Below are positions 12,801 through 26,305 of a stretch of 64,000 nucleotides of DNA, piece after piece. Origin of the DNA: Amphimedon queenslandica (taxonomy: Eukaryota; Porifera; Demospongiae; Haplosclerida; Niphatidae); the NCBI RefSeq assembly GCF_000090795.2, contig NW_003546395.1, positions 87,878 through 151,877 on the forward strand, in the 5' to 3' direction. Position 1 is the first letter of the stretch; the number at the start of each line of letters is the position of its first letter. The translations under genes were made by a program, and so were the position numbers. Under the pieces are notes generated by a model. It saw only the letters and a list, made by a program, of their open reading frames with translations. It was not told the origin of the DNA and made no database searches.

Positions 12801-15800
12801 ACAACTTAAAAAGCAAAAACTTCCATTGTTTCGCAAAAACACAAATTATATAATTGTTATTTCACAAAAAATTAGATCACATGTATAAAATGAATGTACA
12901 TGTACGTGCCACATTCAATAATACATTATTACAGAAACATTTAATCTTTTGAAACACAGGAATTTTCCACTGCATAAATTTCCGAGTAATTTTCCTCACG
13001 TAATAAGCTATATGTAAAGAGCAAACAGCAAAAAAACATCACCCGCTGCATATACATGTACATTACAGCATATTGAAGTGCTGAAGGAAGCTCAGTCCAC
13101 AAAACTTCATAAATTTTACATTTACATGTACATAATAATGTCTTGTTTCCTTTTGATTCACATTTTCTACATGTGTATATGTACATGTAAATGTATGGTG
13201 ATCATTACCTGAATTTGGCCAGTTCTTGGAGGAGGAAGCAACTGCCCTCCTTTACTAGGAAGATAAAGTATAGGCAAATGACTAGAAGGGCCTTCAGAAT
13301 AGTCACATATGTCATGGTCACCTATATAATGCACTTAGTAAGAGTTGCAAACAATTAAAAATATACAAAAGGATAGGCTACTACAAATACAGTACACTGC
13401 ATACATGTACATTGTAAGTATTTTCAAATGATTATAATCATAAAGTAATTGTCATACAGTATGTCCCAATTTTAAAATTTCAATGAGTTACTCTTACTTT
13501 CAATAGATTTATACTTCAGTAACAATGGTTGCAAAGCAGTTGCTATCTGAAAAAATGAAATGTCAAGACAATACAAAAACAAAGAGATGTAGACATTATC
13601 AGAGTGGATAATTATTTATCCACTCCTGACAGTATCCATTCTATAAGAGTAGACAGGCTGGTAAAGGGTCAGGACCAATATGGCATTGCTTTATGTTTAT
13701 TCTGGGGCTCAGCCAACTAAAATTGATCTTGTCATTCAGGCACTGAAATGACAGTATATTAAAATTATAAGCATCTTTTGTCATTGTCTATCATGTGCTG
13801 AGTCAGCAATGAGGCAAAGCCCTTAGTGATTAAGTACTGTATCTCAGTCTCTCTGTACAAATTGTTGAACTATTATTATAGTTAAATTGCCTCATCTTCA
13901 TTGAAAGCAAGTGCGGTCACAATGAAATACAATGGCATGCAGCTACCAGCAAGTCTGAGCTTATGTATAGCAAATTGTAAGCTAAACCACTGTCCAAAGA
14001 CTTCTTCAGCAGCAATGAAGTTTAACAACAATCATCTTCATTAATGGTATCACAAAATTAACAGAAAATTAGTATCAAGGTGTAGTGCTCAACATGTTGA
14101 CAATCCAGATATAAAAAATGTAGCATATGACTGTAGTGTTGTTGATAGTTTTGTATCTCCCATTTTCCTCAGGCTGCTATAGCACTGGCATCCCAAAGTG
14201 TCATATGAATAATGGTATTTAAGTGTGCTAATGCATTGTCCCCACAAAACACCAAGTGAAGATAAAGTTAAGATAAGATACTGTACATGTGTACATGTAA
14301 GTCAGTTACGGAGAAAGAAATTGAAGTGTTGTATGAGCTGGTTTATGGTTGTGTGAGTATGAAATAGGGACACTGCCTGTAATTTTAATGATGTCATAGT
14401 GAATCTAATGTACTGTACAGCCACTTGTTCAATGTGGTTGAGTCCACTTATGAACATAAAATTATTTGGGTCAATTCCAATATTTTACAGTTTAATTATG
14501 CATGTCTTTAATCATTATGGAAAGATGAAACCATTTGAAAGCTTGTGACCACACTGTCTTCAACTGTAATATGGCTGAAGATAAAGAAAACACAAGGAGA
14601 GAATGCAGACATCCTATGATTATAAAATACAAGAATCGTCAAGTCCAAAAAATTGGCTAAAGGAGACATAAAGGTATCGTTCATCGCTCTCTCACCCAAT
14701 ATTTCATTTAAAGCACTTGAGTCAATTCAAGAATGTATGCCACGCTGTGATATTAAAAATTACAGTGGCACACTATTACAGCAATTTGCAGTTTTTGGCT
14801 GAACAAGCACAGTATCAAACTGAGTGCACAATTCTATAGAGTAAATGTGTACTGTGGTTTGAGCAAAAAGTGGACAAACAACAGCATTATCATTTGGACC
14901 AGTTTATAAAACTTGATTGGAAAACCATTCAGAGACCATAATAAATAGGATTCTACAAATTAAAAGAGTCCTAAATGAACCTGCTATTTAATGAGGAAAG
15001 GCAAAAAAGAGATGCTACAAAAGGATATTTAGAAGCTGTAAGTCTACATCATGCTTCATTTGAAGAATTTATTTTTACCCATCATAATCATTCCTCAGAC
15101 CTTGTTGTGGGACAGGTCTACTGAAAATAAAGTTACTAGATAGCAAGTGTGATTATAGATGCTATAAGCATTGATGATCCTAATGTTTATTTGAAGAGCA
15201 ATGGTTTAGGTAGGATGCTAGATTGAAAAAAATGATAATTACATGCAGATGCAGTTGTTTGCATGTTGTATCATGCACATACATGTACACGTACTTTGTA
15301 TGTTGGACCCTCAAGGAAATTGTCATAGAGAAAATCAAGAAAGATGCAGCTGGGACGTATGCTATTCTTCCAAAGCTGCATATCTTGTTCATTCGGTGCA
15401 TTGTTCAGAAAATTTTGGTCTACCACATGTAACAGCTACATGTAAGTGATCCTATTTCAATGGACTCAGGCAAAGAAGGTAACAAGGAAGATATAAAACC
15501 ACTCTATAGCATTTGTACACAAGTTTTAGTTGGTATTAGGGTTGCTTGTGATATCAAAGAACGCCCGTATGAATGGTTCCATCAAGACTGTGTGGGGTTT
15601 ACAGAACAACCTGCATGGCAATGATGAAGAATGGTACTGTGATCAATGTATATAGGCAATAAAGGCATAGTCTCATGCTCTCTTCCTCTATCATTACTGA
15701 CTAATAAATTAATAATGTCTTATGTACATTACTAATGTTAGTGATAAGAAGCATATTATCTTAAATTTTCGGTTATTAATATTAATCTTTAGCATGTAGA

Positions 15801-18800
15801 ATCACTTTTATTCTGTTATGCATGCACAATATAAAATAAATTAAGTTAAAGGCATCCACTAACAATTGATTCACCCAAATTGGTTAAAGCACTGCAAACC
15901 ACAATGCTAAATATTCCTTTGTCAGTTTAAACTTTTTATGCACCCATTAGTCTGTTTTCAAAAAAATTGGCACCCTGGGCTTGACTCTTAGCCTCCTCAT
16001 TGGTATTTAACCTACATAGGTTATCAGCTGAATGCCACAGAAAGTGATGGTGCCACTCAATCCACTGACTAGCTTACTGCAATTAATCAAAGTGGACTCA
16101 TCACACTTGATAATATCACCTGTTTTTTTGCAGTAGAGTCAGAGGTCCTGAAACATCTACAGTACATGTATCAGCTAGCCAATGTTCATGAATACACAAA
16201 TAATAAAACAGATGCTTCTTGACAAAGTATTTAAAAATGAGGAATTTTTTTTTCCACAGAGCTTTTTAAGACATGCAAGTGGTTGAATGTTAATAAGATC
16301 TAAATTGTATTCACAAAAGGTTGCAGTCAGGTTATACCAAATAGAGGGAGATTATAGTTATGTCTATTGTGGAAATGCCTAAAAACTGTTGTGTAGCGAG
16401 ATACAAAAACTGGTTGAGCAAGAAAAAGGGATTAAGTTATTTAAATTCCTTCTAAATGATTAGGAGCGGTGTAAAAATGGACAGCAGTTGTAAGACAAGA
16501 GCACTGGCAGCCAAGAAATAGCTACAGAATATGTAATGAGCATTTTAATAATGGTAAGACATTTTTTAAATTAGCCCAACCACCCACTTATTTCATCAAC
16601 CTTAGGAGAACTTAAGATTGTTCCAACTCATTTTGACTACATTCCTTTTCCCTTGAGATCATACATGCAAGTCTAAAACTCTAGCGACAGTTCTTAAAAC
16701 TACAATGTTACCACCAAAGACTGTCATTAGCTACATGTATTTTATTGTCACACATGGATATATCAGACGTAGTGACTGATGCAATTGCTGCTGAGTTTGA
16801 CACTGCTGAGAGAGAAACTGATACACTTTGAGCAACACAGAGATTGATGTAGCTCATATCCTGATCTACTTCATTGTATGCACATCAATCAGTGTAATCA
16901 AACTGATTCCCACCTGGTCAATATTCTTATAACTTTGTATGCACAACGAGAAGTGTTACAATGAATATATGCCACTACCTCTTAAGCAGACATTTCCAAA
17001 TTGCCAAGTGCATGATCATTGATTGTTCAAAACTATTTACTGAAATCCCTTAAGTTTTGATGCTGTGCCAAAACTTACTCAAATTATAAAAAGCACAATA
17101 CCGCCAAATTTTTGATTGGTATAATAAGATGTGGTACAATTTTGCTCTAGTTCCAATGCTGGGGTGGATGCAATTCTAATAGAAATATGACTCAGTAAAG
17201 TAATTTTTAAACCTGGTGACCAAGTACTGGCTGAAAAGGGATTTACTATTGGTGATAACATTGCTTGTTACGAAGTTTCTTTCATTATCCCAGAGTTCAC
17301 AAAGATGCATGTAGCAACTGACACAAAAGGAAGTAGAGCAGTCTCAGCAAACTAGTAAAGTTTAAAAACAAAGTGGAGCACTTAAAAAACGATCAATATT
17401 CTCAGGAACACTGAGTGTGGCAATACTCAAATAATTTTGCTCAAGTGAGCCATCAGGTTGCAACTATTTTGGAGCATGCAAAAATGATGATTCGTTTGGA
17501 AGGGAAGCTATATGCAGAAAATAGTAGTGCAGACAGCAATAAATTATTCATAAAGCATGAACGTGTAAGAAAAATGTTAAAAAGGTAACAATAATGAAGC
17601 AACTGATCTTTTTTTGCCACGAGCATCCCAGATGCATGAGGATTTTTTAGTAAGGACAGACAAACTAGCAGTTGAAAGCTCTCAGTCTTACTGCTACCAC
17701 TAAAAGATTTGGTGAGCGATGAACAACAAAATGAACAAAACAAAATGACAAGAACAACAGCCAGTATGACAGAATGGGTAGCGAACCTATGGAATCTCAG
17801 GGCACAAAACAGAGTAACTGAAGATAGAGTGACACCACTTTGTAAATTACTTATAATTCTCTTAACTTCTGGCTCTCTTACTTTGTCAGGAAGTAAGGAA
17901 TGAGCAAAGTTAGGAGTGAGCAATGTGATGAGCATTAGTGTGGAAGCTACAGTTCATGTGTAGTTGCACTCACCAGCATATTGGAGGCCAGCGAAGGATA
18001 CCAGAGTCCTGGTGAAATGGATAGAGGCCCACCAATCTCATCCATACCCTACCAAGTAGGAAAAGGAGTACATGCATGTGGCTTCCTGCTCTGGTAGGAA
18101 CATCTTGTGTACAAAAATCAAAACTTTTTATGTTTCGTGATGATATACATGTATACACATTACTAATTTAGTCAAGTGATGATAAACATGATAAGAATAG
18201 GCAACTCATGTTTTTACAACCTTAACACATTTTATTTTAGTGTTGCTTTCTTGTTTTGCTTGAAAATTTTGTGTTTCAATGCAACACCTCATTTTTCTGT
18301 AATACATGTAGGTAGCAAGAAAGACATCAACTTATATGAAGGGAAGTGGATCCACTCAAAAAAAAAAACTCAAGTGGCTCACACTTAATTTCTTGAAAAT
18401 GATATTAAATATTATTATTTGTATCACTACTGGATAAGAACATACAATGTACATTTTTAGAATACACAATAACTAGTCCCATGTCCTTCCTCTTCCACAT
18501 AAGGTCAATCATGAGGAATAACGTTGCAGTAATCTAAGGCAGCAACTCAGACAACCATACAGGCAGAAATGTCACAGCTCAACCACACTGAAGAAGACAG
18601 CAGCTTTAAGGCTTGTTCAAAGTGTATACTTAGGTGCAGCTAGATACTCATGGTCCCAGGCTGCAGGAAGATCATACTCTGCAACAGGATCGCGGGTTTC
18701 AAGACAAATAAAAAACACAGCAGCTTTGAAGAATGTATCTCACTCCCCACATAACACACACTTACTATAATTATACTACACACTCTATACATTCTTAATT

Positions 18801-21800
18801 GGTGCATCTGCATGAGCTGTAAGCCTACTATATAGCCTAGAGGACACAGCCCATTTAGCAGGATAACAACAAACTTGTTGGCTTGGGCCCAAATTTTCCG
18901 CTTTACGGTACATGAAGGACGTGGATCCAGTCAAGAAAAAAGTAACTCATAAAAATATTAACTATTATTTTTATTTTTATCACTTACTGGATAAGAAGTT
19001 AAGAACTTGAGGACACAGTTAGTGTTAGGCCCTCCCCTCCCACAATAGATCACGAGGAATAACGTGTGCAGCAATCTAAGGCAGCAACGTAACCGTAACC
19101 AGGATCAAGAGACATTAACAAGCAAAAATGTCACAGTTTAGCTCACCTACCAGTAGTCTTGGCATACCTATACTTGAGATCCCAGGCTGTTGGGGGATTA
19201 TATACCAAAACAGGATCACAGGTTATAAAAATACAGCAGTTTTGGTCAAGTGGCAAGAGGATCAAGATAGGGCTGTGAGGTATACCTACATTTCTATATA
19301 CCGAGGTATTACTTTTAGATATAGAAGGTACATGTATATATATAAGTTCCAAAGGTTTTAAATATAGTATCAACTACTAAAACCGAGGTATACCATCAAT
19401 ACCGTAATTAGATACCATAAATAATGGTACAAACGGTGAAGTATGGAAGTTCTTTGGTCTCAGAAAGGACACATAAGGCAAGGTTGTTGATGATGTGATA
19501 GCATTCAGTAGGAGTGGCAGAATTGTGACACTAATTAGAGCCACAGCAGCTAGTTTTTCTTTCAGCAAACCTTGAACTTTAAAATCACTTAAGTACAGTA
19601 CATGCTAACAAGTTCAAAGTTAAAAGACTAATATAAATTATTTTACTAGTTCACTATATTTAGTAATACTGGGGTATTTTGTCAATACTGTACTGAGGTG
19701 TCATTTTATTTAATACCTCACAGCCCTAGATCAAGAGAAGCTACATTCTATATTCAAATCCACAGGAGACCTGGCTTACCATTCTGGCAAGACCTTGATC
19801 CAAGTTTGGAACTGGTTTGGCAACGCCAGAAGGAGAAAAAGGGCAGAAGGATTAAATACTTGGCTTGACAAATGCTTCACTTTTACTCCAAACTCATTGA
19901 CAGGTTAGTAAAAAATGTTAAAAAGGCCACATAAAAACACTTCATCATACACACTCTTTCACATTTTTAATTGGTACATCTGAGCTGCAAAACTATAGTA
20001 TTACAGCTATAACCTGGAGGACACAGCAGGATACCAACAAAACTTTTTGATTTGGGCAACTCACTACAGGGCCATAGTGTAAAAATATACTTCCAGCTGA
20101 TTTTTATTATGGATCATCACCCTTCTCATTTCCATATGGTGCTGATTATCAGGGACCAGACTATAATAGCTTGGCTCATTTGGTGAAAGGGGATGGGAGC
20201 AGCAGCAACAAATACAATCCAACCCTCCACATCAACATCCACAACCAGTCCCACGCCTTCCCAACCAAGCCAACACAAACCTACTGGCTCAACCACGTTC
20301 ATTGTGCAACGGTTAAACAAGATTAACTAGGGGTGAAGTTGCACTAGTGCACATGCACAATAGGCAGCAATTACATGTAAGTCTTCACACTCTTGGTGGA
20401 TCAAAGATCTTTGAGAAAGCTAATCTATTGCTTTGGTGAGATGTTAATGGCCGATGAGCGGGAGAAAAACGCCCTGGTGGTGGCAGGGAATGAAAGGACA
20501 ATACAAGGGAGCACCTGCTGTCTCTAGCGGCAGTAAAGCAAATCATGGACACAATATGAGCTGCTTTAGCCACCAGGGGCCCCCATGCAGTAACAGAAAC
20601 CATGACTACAACACCAGCACGGATGGTAAGTAAATTGAAGCACACCACACCACAGCACACCTGCCAAAGAGGGGCTGCCCTGTGTGGGGTTCATAATGGA
20701 ATGATAATTAGGAGAGCTTTAAGGGGGGGATCTGTCATTTTCTCTCGTTCTGCAACTGCTTGCCAATGGTGTGTCTAGTGGTACTCACCGAGTGAGAGAT
20801 GAGTGACAAGTTGTTGAGCCCTAGCTGTAGAACGTAGCTTAGGTAAGCTTTATTTGTTGAAGTGCCCTCTTTTTTAATTGTAGGTCTAAGGAATGAATTG
20901 ATGGGCCATGCCAATGCCCAGTTAGTAGGTACTCACTATAAGCACATTTAACACCTGCTCCAACTGGGGTCCTGTGTTCCAAGGGGTCCAGAGCCTTCAG
21001 TATTGATGACATTGTAGTCCTCCATTAATGTGGGGCAGTGGGAGTCAATGCCGGAGAGCCACCCAGACAGGGGCTTTGTCCAGTTTACTATAGAGGGACT
21101 CTGGAGGGGATTCAGATAGGGTTTGATATTGATAACTAAGGATATGCAACTATCCTTAACTTAGGATAGGCAACTATCCTTAACTCAGGATAGGGTACTA
21201 CCAATATTGATAACTATGCACATGCGCACATGTGCAGCACTATGACACATGTTCAAAATGGCAGCTGGAAATACAAGACCTCTATTCTTTGTGCCTATTT
21301 CTCTGTAGGAGAAGATACATGCATTACTATCTGTAATGAGTGCAGTGCTTATATATGTATTTCTCGTGGTGGTAGAAGTACAAAAAGTTATGATACCAGC
21401 AATCTTTTGTTTCATTTACGAATGAAGCATTAAAGCAGTTTAAGAAGTACGAAGCAGAAAAGAAACATGTACCTGCAACAGGACAGTCAGTACTCCCCAA
21501 GACTAATCAGTTATCACTAGAGTCGAGTATTGAGTTCTGGCATGTCTGGGATATCAATAACCATCGCGTGCAGCATATTCATTAACAAGTTAGTGAAATG
21601 GTCTCTATTGACAGTCAGCCGTTTTTAATAGTCACTGATGTACATGTAGGTATTTGGTTCGTTTACTGAAAGCAATGGAAAGCAGATATTCCCTTCCAAG
21701 TCATAAGTACATGCACTTCACAGAAACAGTAATGCCAAGGATTCATAAAGGCATTGAAAGAGAAATAAGGAAGGAAATAGCTGGTATTAAGTGGTTCAGC

Positions 21801-24800
21801 TTTACCACTGATATATGGAGTACCTCTGTTAGCAATGATTCCTTGCTGAGCCTAACAGCCCACTGGCTTAACAAAAACTTCGAAAGAATGTCTGCTGTAC
21901 TTAATGCCCAGACTTACATGAGGCACACCCATGAGAATATATTGATTGATATCACCTACAATTTTCTCTAACAATGTACTTTATAGCTTCCTTATTCATT
22001 TTCCATTGAATCTTGCCATCAAAAATGGTAATCAACTGTCACACGTATAAGTATACTGTAAGTCACAAAAATAATGATCAAACAGTAGGCTTCTCCATTC
22101 ACACACATGTACATGTACATGTACCAATTAAGTTTATTTTAATGACATGCAATTTTGTAAAAATGCTTAATTCATTAAAATGAATTTGCTATTTCAATAA
22201 TTAATCACTTCACAAAAGCAATTCATGCAGGTAGAGAATGGCTAATAAAATTTCAGTGCTCCATCAAAAATTAAACGACATGTAGTCTATACTATAATTA
22301 CTATTTATAATAAAAGTGTACTCATAGCCACTGTAGAAATTTTGCAATGGAACACTGGTCCTGAACCTCATAATGCAAGGGCGTAATCCATCTCACCACA
22401 TGTACATGTATATTTACAGTTGCAAACACTGTATTCATTACATCAAGTACATGTACAATGTACGAATTAATACAAGCACCAACTAATACATGCAAGCATT
22501 TATATGACCATGTACCTCACTCCACAATTGATCAAATAAAATACTGATAACAGTATCACGAATACATTCACTAGGTGTCACTGGTGGAAGATAATGCAAG
22601 TGATGACGACGAGATGCACCTTCAATCCCCTCTTTAGAACTAAACATTATACAATAGGAAAGTATAATAATGTAATGTACATGTAAGTGTACATGTACAT
22701 GTAAATAACAAAAACAAAGCTACTAAAAACACATAAATGTAATATCGAGAACCTTACGTTAATGAGAAGGATATACAGTACATGATAATCATGTTTATGC
22801 TTATTGCCATTAAAAAGCATGCACATTTTAAACGCATGTTACAATAATGCACAATTTCATAAAACAGTACATATGCATGCATATGTACATGCATGTGCAT
22901 GAAAGTATGTTTCACTTCAAAGATGCATAAAACATGCATTTAATTAACTTCTTCAAAAATCTATAAAAAAGTGCATAAAAATTAAGTACCAGTTTCAAAA
23001 AACATGCATAAAATAAATTGCTAGTAAAAGATTAGTGAAAACATGTTCATGCAGTTTTTGAAAAATTACATGCTGTACATGTGCATGTATGTAGTCAATA
23101 GTAAAGTAATGAATAACCTTATTAATTTAACTTAATTGATTTAAGATGATTCAACTTGATATTATTAATAATTTACTATACTTTTGACAAAAATAATTAT
23201 TTTAATTATAAAGGGACTGGGAGGGTTTCCTGTTGACTTTAGGCCATAATGGGAGGTATTGCCACCATAGGTGGTATAACAAAAAAGTGCCCACTTTACA
23301 AACTAGACAGGGGCATATTACACGGGTGCATGTACATGTAAGTTGCAACACTTTATAAACCTAATTGTTTTTGGACAGGGAATCAGGGCCACTATAGAAG
23401 GGTGACCTTATTATCTATCATACATAACACTGTTGTGTTTATACAAAAATTTTAATTTTGCTTTTTACGTTAAAATCAAATAAAAACATGCATACTTGCA
23501 CATGACTTAAAACAAGTTACAGAGTGTAACTCATGTTTGGGACTAAAACACAAGTAAAATGTGTTGAAAATTTCTTAATGTTGCATATACACAATGTACA
23601 TGTACATGTATTAACAGTATAGTTGTACATAAAACATGACTGCAATGCAGAAAATACTATTTGAAATCCATTAAATTGTACATGTATATCTTCTATACAA
23701 CATGCAAAAAGACAAAATCTGTATTTTTTCATGGTGTAGGACCTGCTCAAGTTACATGTACATACAGTATGTACAAGTACAATGTACATTTTACATGTAG
23801 AAATCAAAACTTACTCAGTACTATAAGCAAAGTATTCCTCAACAATTCCATCACAAAAAATAATTTCTTCATAATGAAGACCAGGATTGTCATTAGGAGG
23901 GGAACCTGTTGTGCAAGGAGGAGCTGGTAAAACATTCAGCCTTTGGCCACTAATGGCTAAACAATTTTGATTTTCCACTGCTAGTGGAGTATCGATAGAT
24001 AAAGAGTCTTCATCAGTAATCACAGGATCTACAATCTCTGTTCCATCATCTAATGAATCAAGCAAGTGCACACCAGTTAACCTGCAAATGATGACCAGAA
24101 TTACACATATTATGTAGTACATGTACAGTATACATGTACATGCATCTTACCTACATGTACACAATTTGTACATGCATGCATGTATACATTTATACACACA
24201 AATTCACGAGGTGAATTTTTTTGTTGTGTGCATCTACTATTGTGTATTTGTTTTTTAGCCAACCTCATTAAAGTACATGTAAATGTGCACAAATGTGTGC
24301 ATCCGAATACCTGAAATGAGGAAAGTTAGTGCTCCATTCAGCACACTCTCTGTCAACAGGTTCCTGTCCAGTGGGACAACCATCATAAAGAGCACGATCA
24401 ATAGCATCGAACATTTGACCCACAGTTTCACCAGCAATACGATCAAGAACCTGAAATGATGAAAAAAACAAAAATATACACTACATAATCACACAGCCAC
24501 ATGTACATATATTTTGTACATGTACTAAATGATCTTCTTGTCAGACAATATACATATACAAGTACAGAATATTCACACATAAAATTCTCAAAATAGTAAT
24601 TTTGCTGAATATTTACAAAAACTAGACGAATGTAAAACATTAAAGGGGCGAACCTATACGCAAGCAAAGCAATGTACATACAATAGATCTCGACAGACTG
24701 CAACACTCATGAATGATTGTGTAACTTAAGTACATGTAGCTCAGAACTTGATGGAGTGAGTGTGGTTCTTGATCTGGCTTCAGTTGTCATTAAAGTTAAA

Positions 24801-25920
24801 GTTTAATATTTAGGAAGCAATAAAGACACATGTACATGTAGCTATAAAAGCAGTAACTGCAGAAATAATATGGCTATAAATAGGCAACTGTAGCAACGTA
24901 GTCCAAGTTAGTTCAGGCTGCGATTGACATTCACTTAATTGGAGTCATTATGAATAAAGATGCTTTCTTAACCTTCCTTGCTCAATTGGGAGTTGGGACA
25001 CTGGACAGTAGCACGAGTCAAGTTAGTCTATTATATCAACAAGGATGAGTTTAATAGTTACTATAACCTTGTCTGGCTGTTGGAGAAGCCTTTAAACAGA
25101 ATCTCTTGTCTTATTTTGCAGCTAGGAAACTCATAACTTCTTCCTGTGTGTTGGTCGCCATTTTATTTTTTTGCGACCACTCTCACTTTTAATGAAATAT
25201 TGAAAACTGATTTGCTAATGCATAGCATATACCGTATTACGTGTGCATACATAATACATATGTGGGGCTCACTTAGGCTCGCCCCAATTATTTAGTTTTC
25301 CTAAGCCATTCTTAATTTCAAGCCATCATTAGTAAAGAGGCAATGAAGGCCTATAGCTGTGACAGTATGCAAGTACAGTGTAGATGTACATACATGTACA
25401 TGTATACATAAATATGTACATTGTACATGTACACCGTAGAAGTAAATATACACGTACACACATGTTGCAATACAACTGCAGGTGCAGGTAAACATCAGTA
25501 CTTAACAATAAAACATCAAAAAGTACAGTAACAAAGTTTGTCCCTCATCAAAAAACAAAAAGCTTATATTACATGTGCATGCACATACCAATACATGTAC
25601 ATGTACATATGTGTATGCAACAAGTATAGCACACACATGGTGTCAGCCCTATTACTGTAGGTACTGTTGGCATTACGAGTGTAATACTACAGTACATACA
25701 CATTGTAACTGAACTTACACCTTCATCTTCTCCCCAAGAGCAAAAAGAACTTCTTCCAGTAAGCGTAGCATCACTCCATTGGTTAGGAGCTACCTGAGGT
25801 GTTGGTGTATCACTACCAGACCATGTGTCTTCATCTCCTTCACTGCTTAACTGATCAGACAAATAGAGACCAGTTGATGTCAATTGACGAAGATCAGTAT
25901 GAGATGGCAAGGCGGGGATA
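9807..25920 (-). CDS. FAM149B1: FAM149B1-like protein (DUF3719 family), 5' exon missing
   Basis: Exons in transcript order: 25920-25719, 24450-24311, 24081-23815, 22639-22516, 13546-13498, 13321-13209, 12329-12172, 11510-11367, 11306-11252, 10792-10749, 10700-10622, 10524-10384, 10237-10138, 9871-9807. Phases all agree, giving about 559 residues. The second listed exon carries the family core (VLDRIAGETVGQMFDAIDRA, then ECAEWSTNFPHFR). The third ends with GIVEEYFAY, matching vertebrate FAM149B1. The fourth ends with FDQLWSE. Near the C-terminus is RPNTTQTF, also conserved, and the last 21 residues are basic. Vertebrate FAM149B1 is a ciliary protein linked to Joubert syndrome; the same role here is inference. 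The first exon listed begins in mid-codon and lacks a Met, so a short start exon upstream was not found. Intron 13547-22515 is unusually long. Confidence 0.85.
15508..15655 (+). pseudogene. Degenerate PHD-finger fragment, probably transposon-derived
   Basis: One frame reads a cysteine followed by VACD, then EWFHQDCVGFTEQPAW, and stops. After a one-base shift the next frame gives DEEWYCDQC and a stop. Together these are the Cys-Asp, Trp-x-His-x2-Cys and Trp-x-Cys-x2-Cys parts of a PHD zinc finger, but the second cysteine of the first pair is missing and the frame is broken. PHD fingers occur in several invertebrate transposons; the parent element is unknown. Confidence 0.5.
16378..17345 (+). 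pseudogene. Decayed THAP plus DDE_4 transposase (ISL2EU/IS4EU type)
   Basis: At 16378 a frame opens MPKNCCVARYKNWLSKKKG and continues with a KLFKF segment. After stops and shifts it gives QEHWQP and YRICNEHFNNG-like residues, the C2CH pattern of a THAP domain. From about 16983, FPNCQV, then NAGVDA, then KPGDQVLAEKGFTIGDN and FIIPEFTK follow, matching the DDE_Tnp_4 transposase core that I recall. Several stop codons and frameshifts show it is dead. THAP together with DDE_4 is typical of ISL2EU-like PIF/Harbinger relatives. Element ends were not found. Confidence 0.65.
18330..19240. repeat. Diverged tandem duplication of about 550 bp
   Basis: Matching landmarks occur twice in the same order: GTGGATCCACTC/GTGGATCCAGTC at 18346 and 18911, TACTGGATAAGAA at 18428 and 18984, GAGGAATAACGT at 18513 and 19052, AATGTCACAG at 18568 and 19127, and CCCAGGCTG at 18655 and 19180. 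The spacing is about 540-560 bp. Divergence is high, with small indels. Confidence 0.65.
19128..19908 (+). pseudogene. Homeodomain-like frame interrupted by a MITE
   Basis: A frame from ATG 19128 is broken at 19268 by the element at 19268-19728. Ignoring that element and one copy of its target duplication, the frame continues from 19737 to a TAG at 19906-19908, about 103 codons. The rejoined part contains KLHSIF, then IQVWNWFGNARRRKR, which resembles helix 3 of a TALE-type homeodomain (WFxNARRR). Relative to a normal homeodomain about eight residues are missing between helix 1 and helix 3. The final codons overlap a donor-like site (CAG|GTTAGT), so another exon may once have followed. It could be a gene fragment, a retrocopy or a transposon domain. 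Confidence 0.4.
19260..19736. mobile_element. hAT-type MITE with perfect 16-bp TIRs and 8-bp target duplication
   Basis: The element spans 19268-19728 (461 bp). Its ends, TAGGGCTGTGAGGTAT and ATACCTCACAGCCCTA, are perfect inverted repeats. The flanks GATCAAGA at 19260-19267 and 19729-19736 are an exact 8-bp duplication, the hallmark of hAT insertion. It has no transposase. Confidence 0.9.
21229..21971 (+). pseudogene. Decayed hAT transposase with BED zinc finger (ZBED-like)
   Basis: The first part encodes YFSVGEDTCITICNECSAY, a glycine-arginine stretch, TSNLLFHLRMKH and a stop. This is a BED-type zinc finger (C-x2-C ... H-x-x-x-x-H). After several broken frames, 21654-21971 encodes RLLKAMESRYSLPS, a KWFSFTTDIWSTSVSNDSLL segment and LTAHWLNKNFERMSAVLNAQ, the N-terminal half of the hAT catalytic core. 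The C-terminal dimerisation region is absent. The copy is dead and lies antisense inside FAM149B1. Confidence 0.8.
24645..25285. mobile_element. Inverted-repeat element with GGGGCGA ends in FAM149B1 intron
   Basis: The left end reads GGGGCGAACCTA and the right end TAGGCTCGCCCC, with AATTA-like flanks on both sides. The ends resemble those of 3946-4725. No coding capacity is seen. Confidence 0.5.
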
Positions 25921-26124
25921 CTACATAATTGAATCATACAGCACATAAAATAAACACACAACGATATAAACTGATTAAGACATACATACAAATGTAAAGA
26001 GATGAGACGTAATATTTAGAAAGTTAAACATACATGTACATGTACATGCTACATGTATAAAACAACTGTACTGACATTGTACATTGTACATCTAAATGTA
26101 CTATGAATAACAAACAAATTCGTG

Positions 26125-26305
26125 TACAGTACCAGGGCTGGGACGAAGGTCACTTTGCAACTTTCCAAGTTTCAACATAAAAAATTAGAAGCCTTCGAAA
26201 GTTTAATTGCACACTTGCTTCAAAGGTTTATTGTCTCCTTTGAATGGCAGCACTTCGAATGAAGCTTCAAACCTTTGAAAGCTTCACCCCAGCTCTATAC
26301 AGTAC
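26125..26305. mobile_element. hAT-type MITE, 165 bp, with exact 8-bp target duplication
   Basis: The element at 26133-26297 begins CAGGGCTGGGAC and ends CCCCAGCTCTA. It is flanked by TACAGTAC at 26125-26132 and 26298-26305. Internally it has CTTCGAA/TTCGAAG and CTTTGAA blocks. The larger element at 52780-54119 shares these internal and terminal sequences. Confidence 0.85.

Larger units (their letters stand above)
13547..22515. other. 9-kb FAM149B1 intron packed with transposon remains
   Basis: The flanking exons join in frame (LWSE then IATALQ), so this whole stretch is intronic. It contains a PHD-finger remnant, a THAP plus DDE transposase remnant, a diverged tandem duplication, a homeodomain-like frame split by a MITE, and a hAT transposase remnant, all on the + strand (antisense to the gene). 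A 24-bp perfect palindrome (GAGTGGATAA-TTAT-TTATCCACTC) lies at 13602-13625 beside the 49-nt exon. Stretches 13630-15450, 17340-18320 and 19910-21120 show only weak, broken frames that I do not recognise. Confidence 0.75.

Noticed and set aside
17453-17935. A 160-codon frame on the - strand
   Set aside because: It is hydrophobic and unrecognised, lies in a decayed transposon region, and the opposite strand carries the fragmentary transposon-like coding.
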